Assembly: GCA_040878005.1 (NCBI GenBank)
Contig: JBBDMW010000036.1
Location: 24,729-88,728 of the forward strand
Direction: 5' to 3'
DNA from: JBBDMW01 sp040878005
GTDB lineage: Bacteria; Chloroflexota; Dehalococcoidia; Lucifugimonadales; Lucifugimonadaceae
DNA: 64,000 nt
The position numbers and the translations under genes were made by a program. This document shows positions 1 to 8,623 of the stretch, piece after piece (the first letter of the stretch is position 1; the number at the start of each line of letters is the position of its first letter). The notes below the pieces were generated by a model. That model did no database searches. It saw nothing but the letters and a program-made list of their open reading frames with translations, and was not told the origin of the DNA.

Positions 1-1110
1 TTCTGGAACCTCCATGAAGCCATCCTTGAACTGGAGCTTTCCGCCCTTGATGATGTCACCATCGGTGTCGGTCCACGGGTAATGGGAGTCAGCGCCATAT
101 GCCAGTTCAGGAGTTGCGGCATATGCGTGTAACATCGCCGCCTGGGATACGCCAAACGAGTTGTTGCTGTGCCCGGACAGTCCCCATCCGAGCACTCTGC
201 AAAGCACACCGGTTTCCTTGTACGCAAGGATGCCGCCCCAGTGATGGTGATCGCCCAGGACCACATCAATGGCATACTTCTTCACGGCTGGCTTTACGTG
301 CGAAAACGCAGACACGCACATGTTGGTCGACAACGGGATGGGTGTGTGATGCCGCAGCTCCGCCATCTGCTCCTGTGGGCCTACGGGATCTTCAAGATAC
401 TGCGGCTCATAAGGCTCAATGGCCTTCGCCACCCTGATGGCCGTGTCCACACTCCAGTTGGCATTCGGGTCGATGCGAATTTCGTAACCTCCAGACTTGG
501 GAAACCGTTGCCTCAGCAACCTGAAGGTTTCAATATCCACATCAGGATGAAAGAACCCGCCTTTGATCTTTAGCTCCCTGAAGCCGTACTTCTCGACGAA
601 TTCCTCAGCCTGTTTGACATACGCCTCAGGCGTCAGGGTATCGCCGGTGGCTACCTCTCCCCTGCCGTTCTCATCCGCCAGCTTGTAGAACAGGTACGCC
701 GCCCATTCGACGCGGTCCCGGGCGCGGCCGCCTATGTAGTCGCAAAGTGGCAGGTTGAACTTCTTCGCACCAGCATCCAGCATGGCTGTCTCAACTGTGG
801 TCCATGCGTCTGGGCGTCCACCCTGGAACTGCAGCCTGGCCCTGGTGATGTTGAGCGCGTCGGCGCCGATGAGCCAGTCGAGATTGGATTCGACCACCTC
901 CACATGGTCTCCGCCCGCTTCGCCCACGCCGGTGAATCCTTCATCAGTTTCCAGTTGCACAAGGGTCCGCACGGCGTGCGTCTTATGTATCCCGGTGCTA
1001 TTCAGGAGCGGCTGGTCTCGCAGGGCGAGTGCGGTGGCTTTGATTTTGGCGATTTTCAAGAAGATTGCTCCGTTGCGTTCAGCAGGATCAAGGTGCCAAT
1101 GGGAATCCAT
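1..1110 (-). CDS. gudD: Glucarate dehydratase-like enolase-superfamily enzyme (C-terminus cut by window edge)
   Basis: This would dehydrate a hexarate such as D-glucarate to 5-keto-4-deoxyglucarate in the cytoplasm. About 370 residues are visible and the reading frame is open to the left edge. Family landmarks appear in order: a K-x-K base motif (LKIKGG), the metal ligands in RIDPNANW, YLEDPVG and STNMCV, then VVLGDHHHWGG and GLSGHSNN, which supply the Asp/His dyad, and finally ADSHYPW. These match the glucarate dehydratase subgroup rather than mandelate racemase. An ATG at 1110 directly follows an in-frame TAG. A TTG at 1059 is a good alternative, because GGAG lies 8 bases upstream and the conserved N-terminus (KIAKIK) begins there. 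It is divergent from the next enolase-superfamily gene. The exact substrate is inferred. Confidence 0.85.
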   Translation of the reverse strand, partial: MDSHWHLDPAERNGAIFLKIAKIKATALALRDQPLLNSTGIHKTHAVRTLVQLETDEGFTGVGEAGGDHVEVVESNLDWLIGADALNITRARLQFQGGRPDAWTTVETAMLDAGAKKFNLPLCDYIGGRARDRVEWAAYLFYKLADENGRGEVATGDTLTPEAYVKQAEEFVEKYGFRELKIKGGFFHPDVDIETFRLLRQRFPKSGGYEIRIDPNANWSVDTAIRVAKAIEPYEPQYLEDPVGPQEQMAELRHHTPIPLSTNMCVSAFSHVKPAVKKYAIDVVLGDHHHWGGILAYKETGVLCRVLGWGLSGHSNNSFGVSQAAMLHAYAATPELAYGADSHYPWTDTDGDIIKGGKLQFKDGFMEVPE

Positions 1111-1271
1111 GCGGACCTGCTAGCACGGGAGTGTAAACCAGTGCCAGGCCGTTGACACCATTCAGGCGGCGGCGTACTGTCCGCGCCGCTCGCCTTCTGT
1201 TGGAAACCATTTCACCGGGTACGTGTCATCCATGGCTGGGGCTCCTGGCCGATCCACCGAGGTTGGAAATT

Positions 1272-2417
1272 TTGCAGATTACAAACGTCGAAGTATTTCC
1301 TCTGACCAGCCAGAGGCCCACGCTCAAGGTTGGTCACCCAATTCACCCGAGTTGGTGGGGTTATGACCAGACACTGATCAGGGTGGACACAGACGGCGGA
1401 CTGTCCGGATGGGGTTGCGCCGGCGTTCGCTGGGAGATGATAGACGCTGTAAAGAAAGTCTTATGGCCTCATCTCATAGGTCAGGACGCGCTACAGCCTG
1501 AGCAGGTGACGGAGCGACTGCACCAGTGGACGTTCTGGTACGGACGTGGCGGAGACATCACCAGCTACATCGGGGCGCTCAACGTCGCCCTGTGGGACAT
1601 CCTGGGCAAACACACCGGGCTGTCCATATCCCGGTTGTTCGGCGGCCGGTACGTGGAGAGGGTAAAGCCATACGCCTCCATGCTGTTCTCCTGGCCGGTG
1701 GACGAAATGGTGCGAAACCTGGAGTCCGGGCTGGAGCAAAGGTTCAGGGCCTTCAAGCTGGGGTGGGGAACGTTTGGACGGTTGGATCTGAAGCGGGACG
1801 AAGAGCTTGTACGGACAGCCCGCAGGGCCATCGGCGACAATGCCGAATTGATGGTTGACCCCGGCGGCAGTGATGTGTTCTGGCACGGCGATCTGAAGTG
1901 GGCAATGGAAGCGGCCCGCATGCTCAAAGACTATAACGTGACGTGGTTTGAAGAGCCGCTGCGAGCGGATGACATAGAGGGATACAAACAACTCAGGGAC
2001 GCGTCACCTGTACGAATAGCAACGGGAGAGGTGTTGCGCCGAAGAGAATCGTTCGAACCATGGATACGCGAGCGGGCCTGCGATATTCTCCAGCCCGACC
2101 TGACCATATGCGGCGGGCTTTCTGAGGCGCGCCGCGTTTGGCAGTCAGCTTACGATCGAAGCATCCAGGTAGTTATGCACGGCTGGAACACAGCGGTAGG
2201 GTCAGCCGCAGACCTTCAATTGTCGGCGTCCATGCCAAACGGCAAATACCTGGAGTACTGGCACCCGGCGCCATATGTGAGCGGCATCCTCAAGGACCCG
2301 CTGCTGCTCGATGACGACGGAATGCTGCCAATTCCTGATGGCCCCGGGTTGGGCATAGAAATAGACGTTGACGCACTAAAGGAACACGGGAGTGGCGCCG
2401 GCAACTACGGAGCGTAG
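1272..2417 (+). CDS. Mandelate racemase/muconate lactonizing enzyme family protein
   Basis: This is a second enolase-superfamily enzyme of about 381 residues, probably a sugar-acid dehydratase or cycloisomerase. Visible metal-site and catalytic motifs are AFKLGWG (Lys base region), LMVDPGG (Asp), WFEEPL (Glu), ATGEV (Glu), LQPDLT (Asp) and VVMHGW (His). I chose the TTG at 1272, which has GAGG 8 bases upstream. Reading further upstream to 1152 adds an Arg-rich tail unlike the family. The C-terminus PGPGLGIEID-like pattern is typical of the family. The gene is followed 44 bases later by a creatininase-family gene on the same strand. The substrate cannot be read from the sequence. Confidence 0.85.
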   Translation: MQITNVEVFPLTSQRPTLKVGHPIHPSWWGYDQTLIRVDTDGGLSGWGCAGVRWEMIDAVKKVLWPHLIGQDALQPEQVTERLHQWTFWYGRGGDITSYIGALNVALWDILGKHTGLSISRLFGGRYVERVKPYASMLFSWPVDEMVRNLESGLEQRFRAFKLGWGTFGRLDLKRDEELVRTARRAIGDNAELMVDPGGSDVFWHGDLKWAMEAARMLKDYNVTWFEEPLRADDIEGYKQLRDASPVRIATGEVLRRRESFEPWIRERACDILQPDLTICGGLSEARRVWQSAYDRSIQVVMHGWNTAVGSAADLQLSASMPNGKYLEYWHPAPYVSGILKDPLLLDDDGMLPIPDGPGLGIEIDVDALKEHGSGAGNYGA

Positions 2418-2461
2418 TCCCACCTCGTTGAAGACACCGTTATTACATACCGAGGCAAGAG

Positions 2462-3304
2462 ATGACCAAGTACCGCTATGAAGACCTGACGTGGCCGGAA
2501 GTCAATGAAGCCGTGGAGGCTGGAAAGATACCAATCCTGCCTGTCGGCACAATGGAGCAGCACGGCCCACACCTTCCCATCAAGATGGACCGGTGGACTG
2601 CCACTGCAGTGGCTGACGAAGCAGCCAGGCAACGGCCCGACCGCCTGCTGACCATGCCACCGGTCGCTTACGGCTATACGACGCACGTTATGGACTTCCC
2701 CGGCTCCGTGACCATCCACCACGAGACGTTCATCCGATACGTTGTGGATATTCTGAAGAGCATGGCTTATCACGGCTTCGGGAAGATACTGGTCATCAAC
2801 GGCCACGGCTCCAATATGCCGCCCCTGGACCTTGCATGCCGGCGTGCCAACATTGAGACAGAAGCCGAGGTTGCGCTGACGTCCTGGTGGAACCTCACAA
2901 CGGCGGATCCGGAGTTCAGCAAGAAGTGGCGCGAATCCCACTTCCCCGGAGGGTGTGCTCACGCCTGCGAGGCAGAAACGTCCTTCGGCCTGCACCTGGA
3001 CGCCGACATCATCCAGATGGACAAGGCGAAGAACGAGGAGATCGATTTCCACAGCCAGGAGTCAAAGTACCGGTGGGTGGACCTCTGGGCAGCAGGGCCG
3101 GTTTCTCTTACGTCCCACACAAGTGAATACACGCAGAGCGGCACGTGCGGGGAGCCAGAACTTGCCACTCCTGAGAAGGGCAAGCTGCTTTTTGACGAGT
3201 CTGTGAAGAACCTGGTCGGGTTTGCTGATGAATGGGCGGCGGCACCGGCGCCATCGCGTACCGACCATCACGCTGTGCGACCGCTGTCCGACCTCCCCGG
3301 CTAG
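2462..3304 (+). CDS. Creatininase-family amidohydrolase
   Basis: This is a 280-residue member of the creatininase family, metal-dependent hydrolases of amide or lactam bonds that include creatininase and related formamide hydrolases. Residues 32-43 give the E-x-H-GPHLP-x3-D metal motif (E32, H34, D43), followed by NGHGSN near 120 and HACEAETS near 165, all family landmarks. A GAGGCAAGAG stretch precedes the ATG. It lies between an enolase-superfamily gene and a solute-binding protein on the same strand. A role in opening a lactam or lactone intermediate, or in hydrolysing an imported compound, is plausible, but the substrate is unknown. Confidence 0.85.
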   Translation: MTKYRYEDLTWPEVNEAVEAGKIPILPVGTMEQHGPHLPIKMDRWTATAVADEAARQRPDRLLTMPPVAYGYTTHVMDFPGSVTIHHETFIRYVVDILKSMAYHGFGKILVINGHGSNMPPLDLACRRANIETEAEVALTSWWNLTTADPEFSKKWRESHFPGGCAHACEAETSFGLHLDADIIQMDKAKNEEIDFHSQESKYRWVDLWAAGPVSLTSHTSEYTQSGTCGEPELATPEKGKLLFDESVKNLVGFADEWAAAPAPSRTDHHAVRPLSDLPG

Positions 3305-3583
3305 CGTTGGTCCGTCAGAACGGGAGGAGGACGCCAGCCATACCGTCATCACAGTTCGGCCTGTGTATCGCGCTGGTCACGGTGCAGTAACAGTACGCGC
3401 GAAAACCCTCCGGGGCATTCCCGCCCATGAAACCATTGGTGCGCGATGCGCGTAAGCACGTATCATTCGCTACGGCGTCTTGGCTTGTATATTCGCTTGA
3501 CTTGACTTCGGGGTTAAGGCAAAGTTACCCGTTAGCCAACTCAATAGGACAAGTCATGTTGCGTGACCACACTGGAGGGATTA

Positions 3584-5368
3584 ATGCGCATGTATCGTTT
3601 GGATTTCAGGTTAACGGCGTCGCTGGTAGCGGCGTTGGTGTTGACCGTTGCCGTTGCGTGCGGCGGCGATGACCCGACACCGACCACCGGACCGGGTGAC
3701 CCGACCAGCACACCGGACAATGGTGGATCCGAGCCAACGGCCACGGCCACGCCGGAGCAATCAGATGATTTGCCCGCGCCCGGCTCGCCCGTGGGCACCG
3801 TAGCCATATCAGTTGCACGAGTGGCAGCCCACCCGGGCATCAACTCGGCCAACGGCGGTGAAGGCTCAGTATGGTGGGGCGCTGGCGAAAGCCTCTTCAC
3901 CACCAGTGAAGGGCCAGTGTTTGGAGAGCCCTGGCTTGCCCAGGAGTGGGAAATTGCCGAAGATCTCAGCAAGGTCACCATTCAGCTTCAGGAAGGCGTC
4001 CAGTTCCACGGTGACTGGGGCGAGATGACCGCAGAGGACGTGGCGTGGTCCATCAACGATGCCAATGCGGCCATCAACCTGGACAGCATCCACGCCCAGG
4101 CGGGTGACCTGGCGGCTGTGTTCGGTGAATGGGTCGCCGTTGACGAATACACCGTCGACGCCCCCTTCACCACATTCGACCCCAGGTGGCAAACAACCGC
4201 ACTCAGCGATGGGTTCCAGCCCACCGGCATCTTCTCAAAGAGGGTGTTTGACGAGCAGGGCCGTGACTGGATGCTCGAGAACACGATCATGACTGGTCCG
4301 TTCTCCGTCCAAGAATGGACTGACGGCGGCAGGGCTGTCCTTAATGCAGTGGATGACCACTGGCGCCAGACCCCGCAGATTGACACCATCATCTACGATC
4401 AGATTCCTGATGCCGCTATCAGGCTTGCTCGTATGAGGACAGGTGAGACCGACGCCGCTGCCATTGAGTTGAAGGACATACCGGGACTTCTTGAAGAAGG
4501 CTTCCTGTTGAGCGGCACTGGCAGTGGTTCAGAGTTGAACATCGCCTTCTCCGGCAACCTCTGGGAGACCCACCACGCAGTTACTGGCGAGGAATTGGCC
4601 CGCCCCGGCCTGAACCCGGAGAGGCCGTGGATTGGCGATCCCGCCGATGAAGAATCCATGGAACGCGCCCGCAAGGTTCGCTGGGCACTGGCGATGGGCT
4701 ACGACCGGGAAGAACTCAATGAAGTGCTGATAGCCGGCCAGGGCTGGCCGCACAGCATTGGCTACTTCAACCCGGAGATGCCTGAGTACCAGGACAAGTG
4801 GGATGTGCCGTACGACCCTGATGCCGCCCTGGAAATGCTTGCTGAGGCTGGCTATGAGGACGGTTTCGAGGTTGAAATATTTGGTCAGACCGACACCCTG
4901 ATCCGGCTGGAAACGGCTGAAGCCGTTGCCGGCTTCTGGAGCCGTGATCTTGACCTGGACGTTAGCGTCAATGCGTTTGAGTACAGGGTGTTCCGCCCGT
5001 CGATCGTTGACCGGTCAGCGGAGATCCCGTTCATGAACTCCTGTGACGACGGCCGCTACCCGCGACCGTGGGACTGGCCTGTGGGACTGATTATCTCCAG
5101 CCTCTCACGAGGTGGATTCAGCTGTGCTCTCGAAGCGCCGACAATTGCGGAGAACTTCCTTGCATCGGCATCGGAGCCGGACCTCCAGGAGCGCATCCGG
5201 ATAACGAATGAGACTGCCGACTACCTGCACCACCAGATGCTGTTGCCCGGCACGTTCACCATCCCGGTGATCCTGCCGTACAACCCGAACGCCATTGCAG
5301 AGTGGGACATGAGGCCCAGCCTTGGCGGACCGATCAGTTCCCCGGAAATGATCGTTCCAGCTCGGTAA
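3584..5368 (+). CDS. ABC transporter solute-binding lipoprotein, family 5 (peptide/oligosaccharide type)
   Basis: This is a 594-residue extracytoplasmic substrate-binding protein. The N-terminus is a lipoprotein signal with positive residues, a hydrophobic core (LVAALVLTVAVA) and a lipobox Cys at residue 26. A Thr/Pro/Gly-rich linker follows, typical of a surface-tethered protein in a single-membrane organism. The body has family 5 features: LAQEWEIAEDLSKVTI, VQFHGDWGEMTAEDVAWS and RARKVRWALAMGYDREEL. I chose ATG 3584, with GGAGGG 4 bases upstream; a GTG at 3563 precedes the ribosome site. Two permease genes follow after a hairpin, so this is the ligand-capture subunit of that importer. The ligand is unknown. 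Confidence 0.9.
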   Translation: MRMYRLDFRLTASLVAALVLTVAVACGGDDPTPTTGPGDPTSTPDNGGSEPTATATPEQSDDLPAPGSPVGTVAISVARVAAHPGINSANGGEGSVWWGAGESLFTTSEGPVFGEPWLAQEWEIAEDLSKVTIQLQEGVQFHGDWGEMTAEDVAWSINDANAAINLDSIHAQAGDLAAVFGEWVAVDEYTVDAPFTTFDPRWQTTALSDGFQPTGIFSKRVFDEQGRDWMLENTIMTGPFSVQEWTDGGRAVLNAVDDHWRQTPQIDTIIYDQIPDAAIRLARMRTGETDAAAIELKDIPGLLEEGFLLSGTGSGSELNIAFSGNLWETHHAVTGEELARPGLNPERPWIGDPADEESMERARKVRWALAMGYDREELNEVLIAGQGWPHSIGYFNPEMPEYQDKWDVPYDPDAALEMLAEAGYEDGFEVEIFGQTDTLIRLETAEAVAGFWSRDLDLDVSVNAFEYRVFRPSIVDRSAEIPFMNSCDDGRYPRPWDWPVGLIISSLSRGGFSCALEAPTIAENFLASASEPDLQERIRITNETADYLHHQMLLPGTFTIPVILPYNPNAIAEWDMRPSLGGPISSPEMIVPAR

Positions 5369-5399
5369 AGCGCCCGGGAAGCAAGAACCGGAAATGAAA

Positions 5400-5429
5400 G
5401 TGGGGCCGTCCATTCGTGGGCGGCCCCAC
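5400..5429 (+). terminator. Hairpin after solute-binding protein gene
   Basis: A 9-bp perfect stem (GTGGGGCCG pairing with CGGCCCCAC) with a 12-base loop begins 31 bases after the stop codon. No run of T follows, so it may act as a partial terminator or an mRNA 3' stabiliser. Either role would let the binding protein be made in excess over the permeases. Confidence 0.55.
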
Positions 5430-5609
5430 GCACAAAACCAGCTTTCTAAGTTTGGCCGTAAGAGTTCATATACCGTGTAAGAAGAAAACTCACGCATCAG
5501 ACCCGTGTGAGCTCTATTCCGCTCTCCTATGACCACTGCCAGCGGTTTTCCTCTATTCTTATATTTCTGATCCCGTATCCATCTCAACCAGATTCATGCG
5601 AGAGGTACC

Positions 5610-6548
5610 GTGAAAAGTTTCCTGGCCCGCAGATTCATTTCGTCGGTGCTGTCCCTGGTCGGGGCCACATTCCTGGTGTTTGCCATATCACAGGCGGCTG
5701 AAGACCCGCTGAACCTGTACGCAAAGCCTGGCGGGTATGGCATGTCTCCTGAACAGAGGGAGGCGCTCAGGATAAAGCTGGGCCTGGACAAGCATGTCAC
5801 CATCCAGTATGCCCTCTGGCTTGGCCGTGCGATGAGAGGCGACCTGGGCAACTCTATCTTTGACGAGCTTCCTGTCAGGGACAAGATAGAAAACCGTATC
5901 GGCGCGACGTTGAAGCTCGGCGTTTTCTCATGGGCGTTTGCGACCATCCTGGGCATTCCCCTCGGGATCCTGTCCGCGGTCAAACGGGCCACTCTCATGG
6001 ACTACTTCGGAAGAGGATTTGCCCTGTTCGGGTCTGCAATACCCAACTTCTGGCTGGCGATTGTCTTAATCCTCTTATTCTCGGTCCAACTGGGGTGGTT
6101 ACCGAGTTCAACACTCGGCGACGGATTCATAAGCATTCCACACCTGATCCTGCCAGTATTCGTGTTGGGCACAGCGACCGCTGCGGGTTACCTCCGCATT
6201 ACCAGGTCCGCCATGCTGGAGATCCTAGACTCGGAGTTTGTGAAACTCGCCCGCGCCAAAGGGGTTAGCGACACTACCGTGGTGTGGAAGCATGCGTTCC
6301 GCAACGCCCTTATCCCGCCGCTGACTGTATCCGCTGTTCTGATGGCCAGCTTCATCACAGGCTCACTGATTACCGAGTCTGTATTCGCCATTTCGGGGCT
6401 CGGGAGCCTGGCCATCCAGTCAGTCAACAATAATGACTTTCCGCTGCTCGCTGGCATCACCCTTGTGTTCACGGCGGTGTGGGTGACGGTCAACTTCCTG
6501 TCTGATGTGGCTTACGTGATCGTCGACCCCAGGATTCGCCTGAGCTAA
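5610..6548 (+). CDS. ABC transporter permease, DppB/OppB type
   Basis: This is a 312-residue inner-membrane permease of the peptide/nickel/oligosaccharide importer class. It begins with the usual N-terminal helix (FLARRFISSVLSLVGATFLVF) and a long periplasmic loop. Further hydrophobic segments follow, with the coupling-helix region around RSAMLEILDSEFVKLARAKGV, where DppB-type permeases contact their ATPases. The C-terminus DVAYVIVDPRIRLS is typical. The start is GTG with AGAGG 4 bases upstream. It pairs with the next gene, 16 bases downstream. No ATP-binding subunit gene lies nearby. Confidence 0.9.
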   Translation: MKSFLARRFISSVLSLVGATFLVFAISQAAEDPLNLYAKPGGYGMSPEQREALRIKLGLDKHVTIQYALWLGRAMRGDLGNSIFDELPVRDKIENRIGATLKLGVFSWAFATILGIPLGILSAVKRATLMDYFGRGFALFGSAIPNFWLAIVLILLFSVQLGWLPSSTLGDGFISIPHLILPVFVLGTATAAGYLRITRSAMLEILDSEFVKLARAKGVSDTTVVWKHAFRNALIPPLTVSAVLMASFITGSLITESVFAISGLGSLAIQSVNNNDFPLLAGITLVFTAVWVTVNFLSDVAYVIVDPRIRLS

Positions 6549-6564
6549 GGAGCAAAATCTAGCA

Positions 6565-7497
6565 ATGGCACAGCAGGCGACAGAGGTCTTTCGAACTCCA
6601 TCTGAGAAGACAGGACCAGGAAACCCACTTACCCGTGGGTTTAACTTCCTCCGTCGATGGCCGGTGATCCCTGTATTCATACTGGCACTCTTGTTGTTTA
6701 CTGGCGTCTTCGCCCCATGGATCGCCCCGCATGACCCAGACGTGGGTGCACAGCTTAGCGCACGGAATGCTGCGCCCATCTGGAACAGCCAGTGGTATGA
6801 AGATAACCCGAGGGTGACTGATCGATTCATCCTGGGAGCAGATCCACAGGGGCGTGATGTCCTATCGAGGATCATTGATGGCGCTCGAATCTCCCTGATG
6901 GTAGTCCTGGTGTCTCTGGCTGCAGGAATGACCATCGGCACAGGTCTTGGCCTCCTGGCCGGATACTACGGCGGCATGATCGACGAGGTCATCTCCCGTG
7001 TCTGGGACATATGGGCGGCCATACCATTCCTGCTGATAGCGCTCATCATTGCAGCGGTGGTGGGCAATAGCATTCCCATTGTGATGGGGCTGCTGGCCAT
7101 GGTCTCCTGGAGTGCGTTCGTAAGGAACGTGCGTGCGGAGGTGCTGACTCTTAAAGAGCGCGACTATGTGGCACAGGCAAAGATCACAGGCGCAAGCGCT
7201 GTACGCATCATGTGGGGGCACATCCTGCCCAACGTCATAAACACCGTAGTGGTGATAGCCACGCTTCGGGTGGGCGGGCTTATCCTGGCTGAGGCCTCGT
7301 TGAGTTTCCTGGGCGTCGGCATACCCCGCCCCCAGGCGACGTGGGGCAACATGGTGGCCGAGGGACGCGGATATCTGGACACGGCATGGTGGATATCGTT
7401 CTTCCCGGGCCTGGCAATCTTCCTGGTGGTTATGTCGCTGAACTTCCTTGGTGACTGGCTAAGGGACCGGTGGGACCCACGCCTGAGGCAGCTATAG
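6565..7497 (+). CDS. ABC transporter permease, DppC/OppC type
   Basis: This 310-residue partner permease forms the second half of the translocation channel. The N-terminus has one membrane helix (VIPVFILALLLFTGVFAPW) followed by the family's DPxxxxLGADxxGRDVLSR motif (FILGADPQGRDVLSR), then about five more helices. The coupling loop is present (RAEVLTLKERDYVAQAKITGAS), as is the typical ending NFLGDWLRDRWDPRLR. AGGAG lies 12 bases before the ATG. The gene ends just before a strong bidirectional hairpin, which closes the transporter operon. The importer must use ATPase subunits encoded elsewhere, since OppD/OppF-type genes are absent here. Confidence 0.9.
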   Translation: MAQQATEVFRTPSEKTGPGNPLTRGFNFLRRWPVIPVFILALLLFTGVFAPWIAPHDPDVGAQLSARNAAPIWNSQWYEDNPRVTDRFILGADPQGRDVLSRIIDGARISLMVVLVSLAAGMTIGTGLGLLAGYYGGMIDEVISRVWDIWAAIPFLLIALIIAAVVGNSIPIVMGLLAMVSWSAFVRNVRAEVLTLKERDYVAQAKITGASAVRIMWGHILPNVINTVVVIATLRVGGLILAEASLSFLGVGIPRPQATWGNMVAEGRGYLDTAWWISFFPGLAIFLVVMSLNFLGDWLRDRWDPRLRQL

Positions 7498-7540
7498 GCT
7501 AATCGCCGGTGGTCGGAGCCTTCTAGTGGAATGCAGTATG

Positions 7541-7578
7541 AAATGAAAGGGGCTCCCGAGCGGGAGCCCCTTTCATTT
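7541..7578. terminator. Bidirectional terminator between converging operons
   Basis: An almost perfect inverted repeat of 18 bases per arm (AAATGAAAGGGGCTCCCG and its complement) with a 2-base centre gives a GC-rich stem flanked by A-tracts on one side and T-tracts on the other. This works as an intrinsic terminator in both directions. It sits between the permease gene, which ends at 7497, and the dehydrogenase gene, which ends at 7590 on the other strand. Confidence 0.85.
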
Positions 7579-7589
7579 CACCTGACCCC

Positions 7590-8558
7590 TCAGAACGTCA
7601 GACCAACCTTGACCACACCGTCGGTTCGACCCGTTGCCAGTTCGAACGCATCTCTTACCTGTTCAATAGACTTCGTATGCGTTAGCACCGGCGCAACGTC
7701 GATGTGACCTGACGTGATCCAGTCGACCGCCTGTTTGAAGCTCGTCAGGCCAGCCTCGTCCTGCGCTCCGAGCACTGTAAAAGCGTTCGCCCGCTTCTTG
7801 AAAAATGTCTCAAATCTGAATGGCACCGGCTCATCGCTTTCAGGCAGGCCGAACAACACTACATGCCCGTCCTGCCGTACCAGGTCAAATGCCTGGTTGA
7901 GTGTCGCCGTGCTGCCGACTGCCTCTATGACCACGTCCGCGCCATTGCCGTCCGTAAGGTCAAGCACAGCGTCCGTGGCGGCCTGTCCGACGACGTCGAC
8001 TGACTCATCGGCCCCGTAACGGGTAGCAAGGTCACGCCGCGATTTCACCGGCTCAATGACAATTACCCGTCCCGCCCCCATGCGCTTGAGCATACAGTCC
8101 CAAAAAAGACCTGCCGACCCCTGCCCTACCACCACGCATGTCTGCCCTTCCACAGAAGGCAGTCGTTTAGCTGCGAAGATCACGGTGCCCAGTTGCTGAG
8201 CCATCAACAGGTGTTGGACAGGAGTGCCAGCAGGCAGTTTTAGCAGGTGCGGCTCATCCACCGCCTGGTATCCGGCGAAGCACATGGAACGCCAGATGTG
8301 TGGGACGGTCAGGACGAGATTGCCTTCAACAAACCGGTCGCTTTGTGACTCGACCACAGTGCCGACTGCCTCATGACCGGGATGGCCGGCAGGTGCGGGC
8401 CAATTGGATATCGCCCAGCCGTAGCCCACCATGTGGAGGTCACTGCCACAAATGGAAGCCATTTCTGTCCGCACCAACACGTCACCCGGAGATGTCATTG
8501 GCAGGGGCACTTCGACACAGCGCACATCCCCCTTTGCTACAGCCTGTGCGGCTGCCAT
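7590..8558 (-). CDS. MDR-family zinc-type alcohol/polyol dehydrogenase
   Basis: This 322-residue medium-chain dehydrogenase/reductase probably oxidises a sugar alcohol or secondary alcohol with NAD(P). It carries the catalytic zinc motifs ICGSDLH and GHEAVG and a Rossmann segment (VVVGQGSAGLFWDCMLKRMGAGRVIVIEP). The structural-zinc Cys cluster normally found between these parts is not visible. I chose the ATG at 8558. The longer ORF to 8663 overlaps the upstream glycosidase gene and adds an atypical leader, although a GGAGG stretch further upstream leaves the start uncertain. It is co-directional with, and immediately downstream of, a family 4 glycosidase, so it may act on a released sugar or sugar alcohol. 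Confidence 0.8.
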   Translation of the reverse strand: MAAAQAVAKGDVRCVEVPLPMTSPGDVLVRTEMASICGSDLHMVGYGWAISNWPAPAGHPGHEAVGTVVESQSDRFVEGNLVLTVPHIWRSMCFAGYQAVDEPHLLKLPAGTPVQHLLMAQQLGTVIFAAKRLPSVEGQTCVVVGQGSAGLFWDCMLKRMGAGRVIVIEPVKSRRDLATRYGADESVDVVGQAATDAVLDLTDGNGADVVIEAVGSTATLNQAFDLVRQDGHVVLFGLPESDEPVPFRFETFFKKRANAFTVLGAQDEAGLTSFKQAVDWITSGHIDVAPVLTHTKSIEQVRDAFELATGRTDGVVKVGLTF

Positions 8559-8623
8559 GCTCTTGTCGGGGATAACGGTTACCTCCAGCTTGTCGTTGCC
8601 TTTGCTGCCAGGTGCATCCAGCG

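Noticed and set aside
1..1110. Suspected frameshift in the glucarate dehydratase-like gene near position 310
   Set aside because: Careful re-reading of the minus strand gives STNMCVSAFSHVKPA without a break; the frame is open to the window edge.
3440..3583. Possible sigma-70 promoter (TTGACT near 3500) before the solute-binding protein
   Set aside because: No -10 element lies at proper spacing, so I do not list it.
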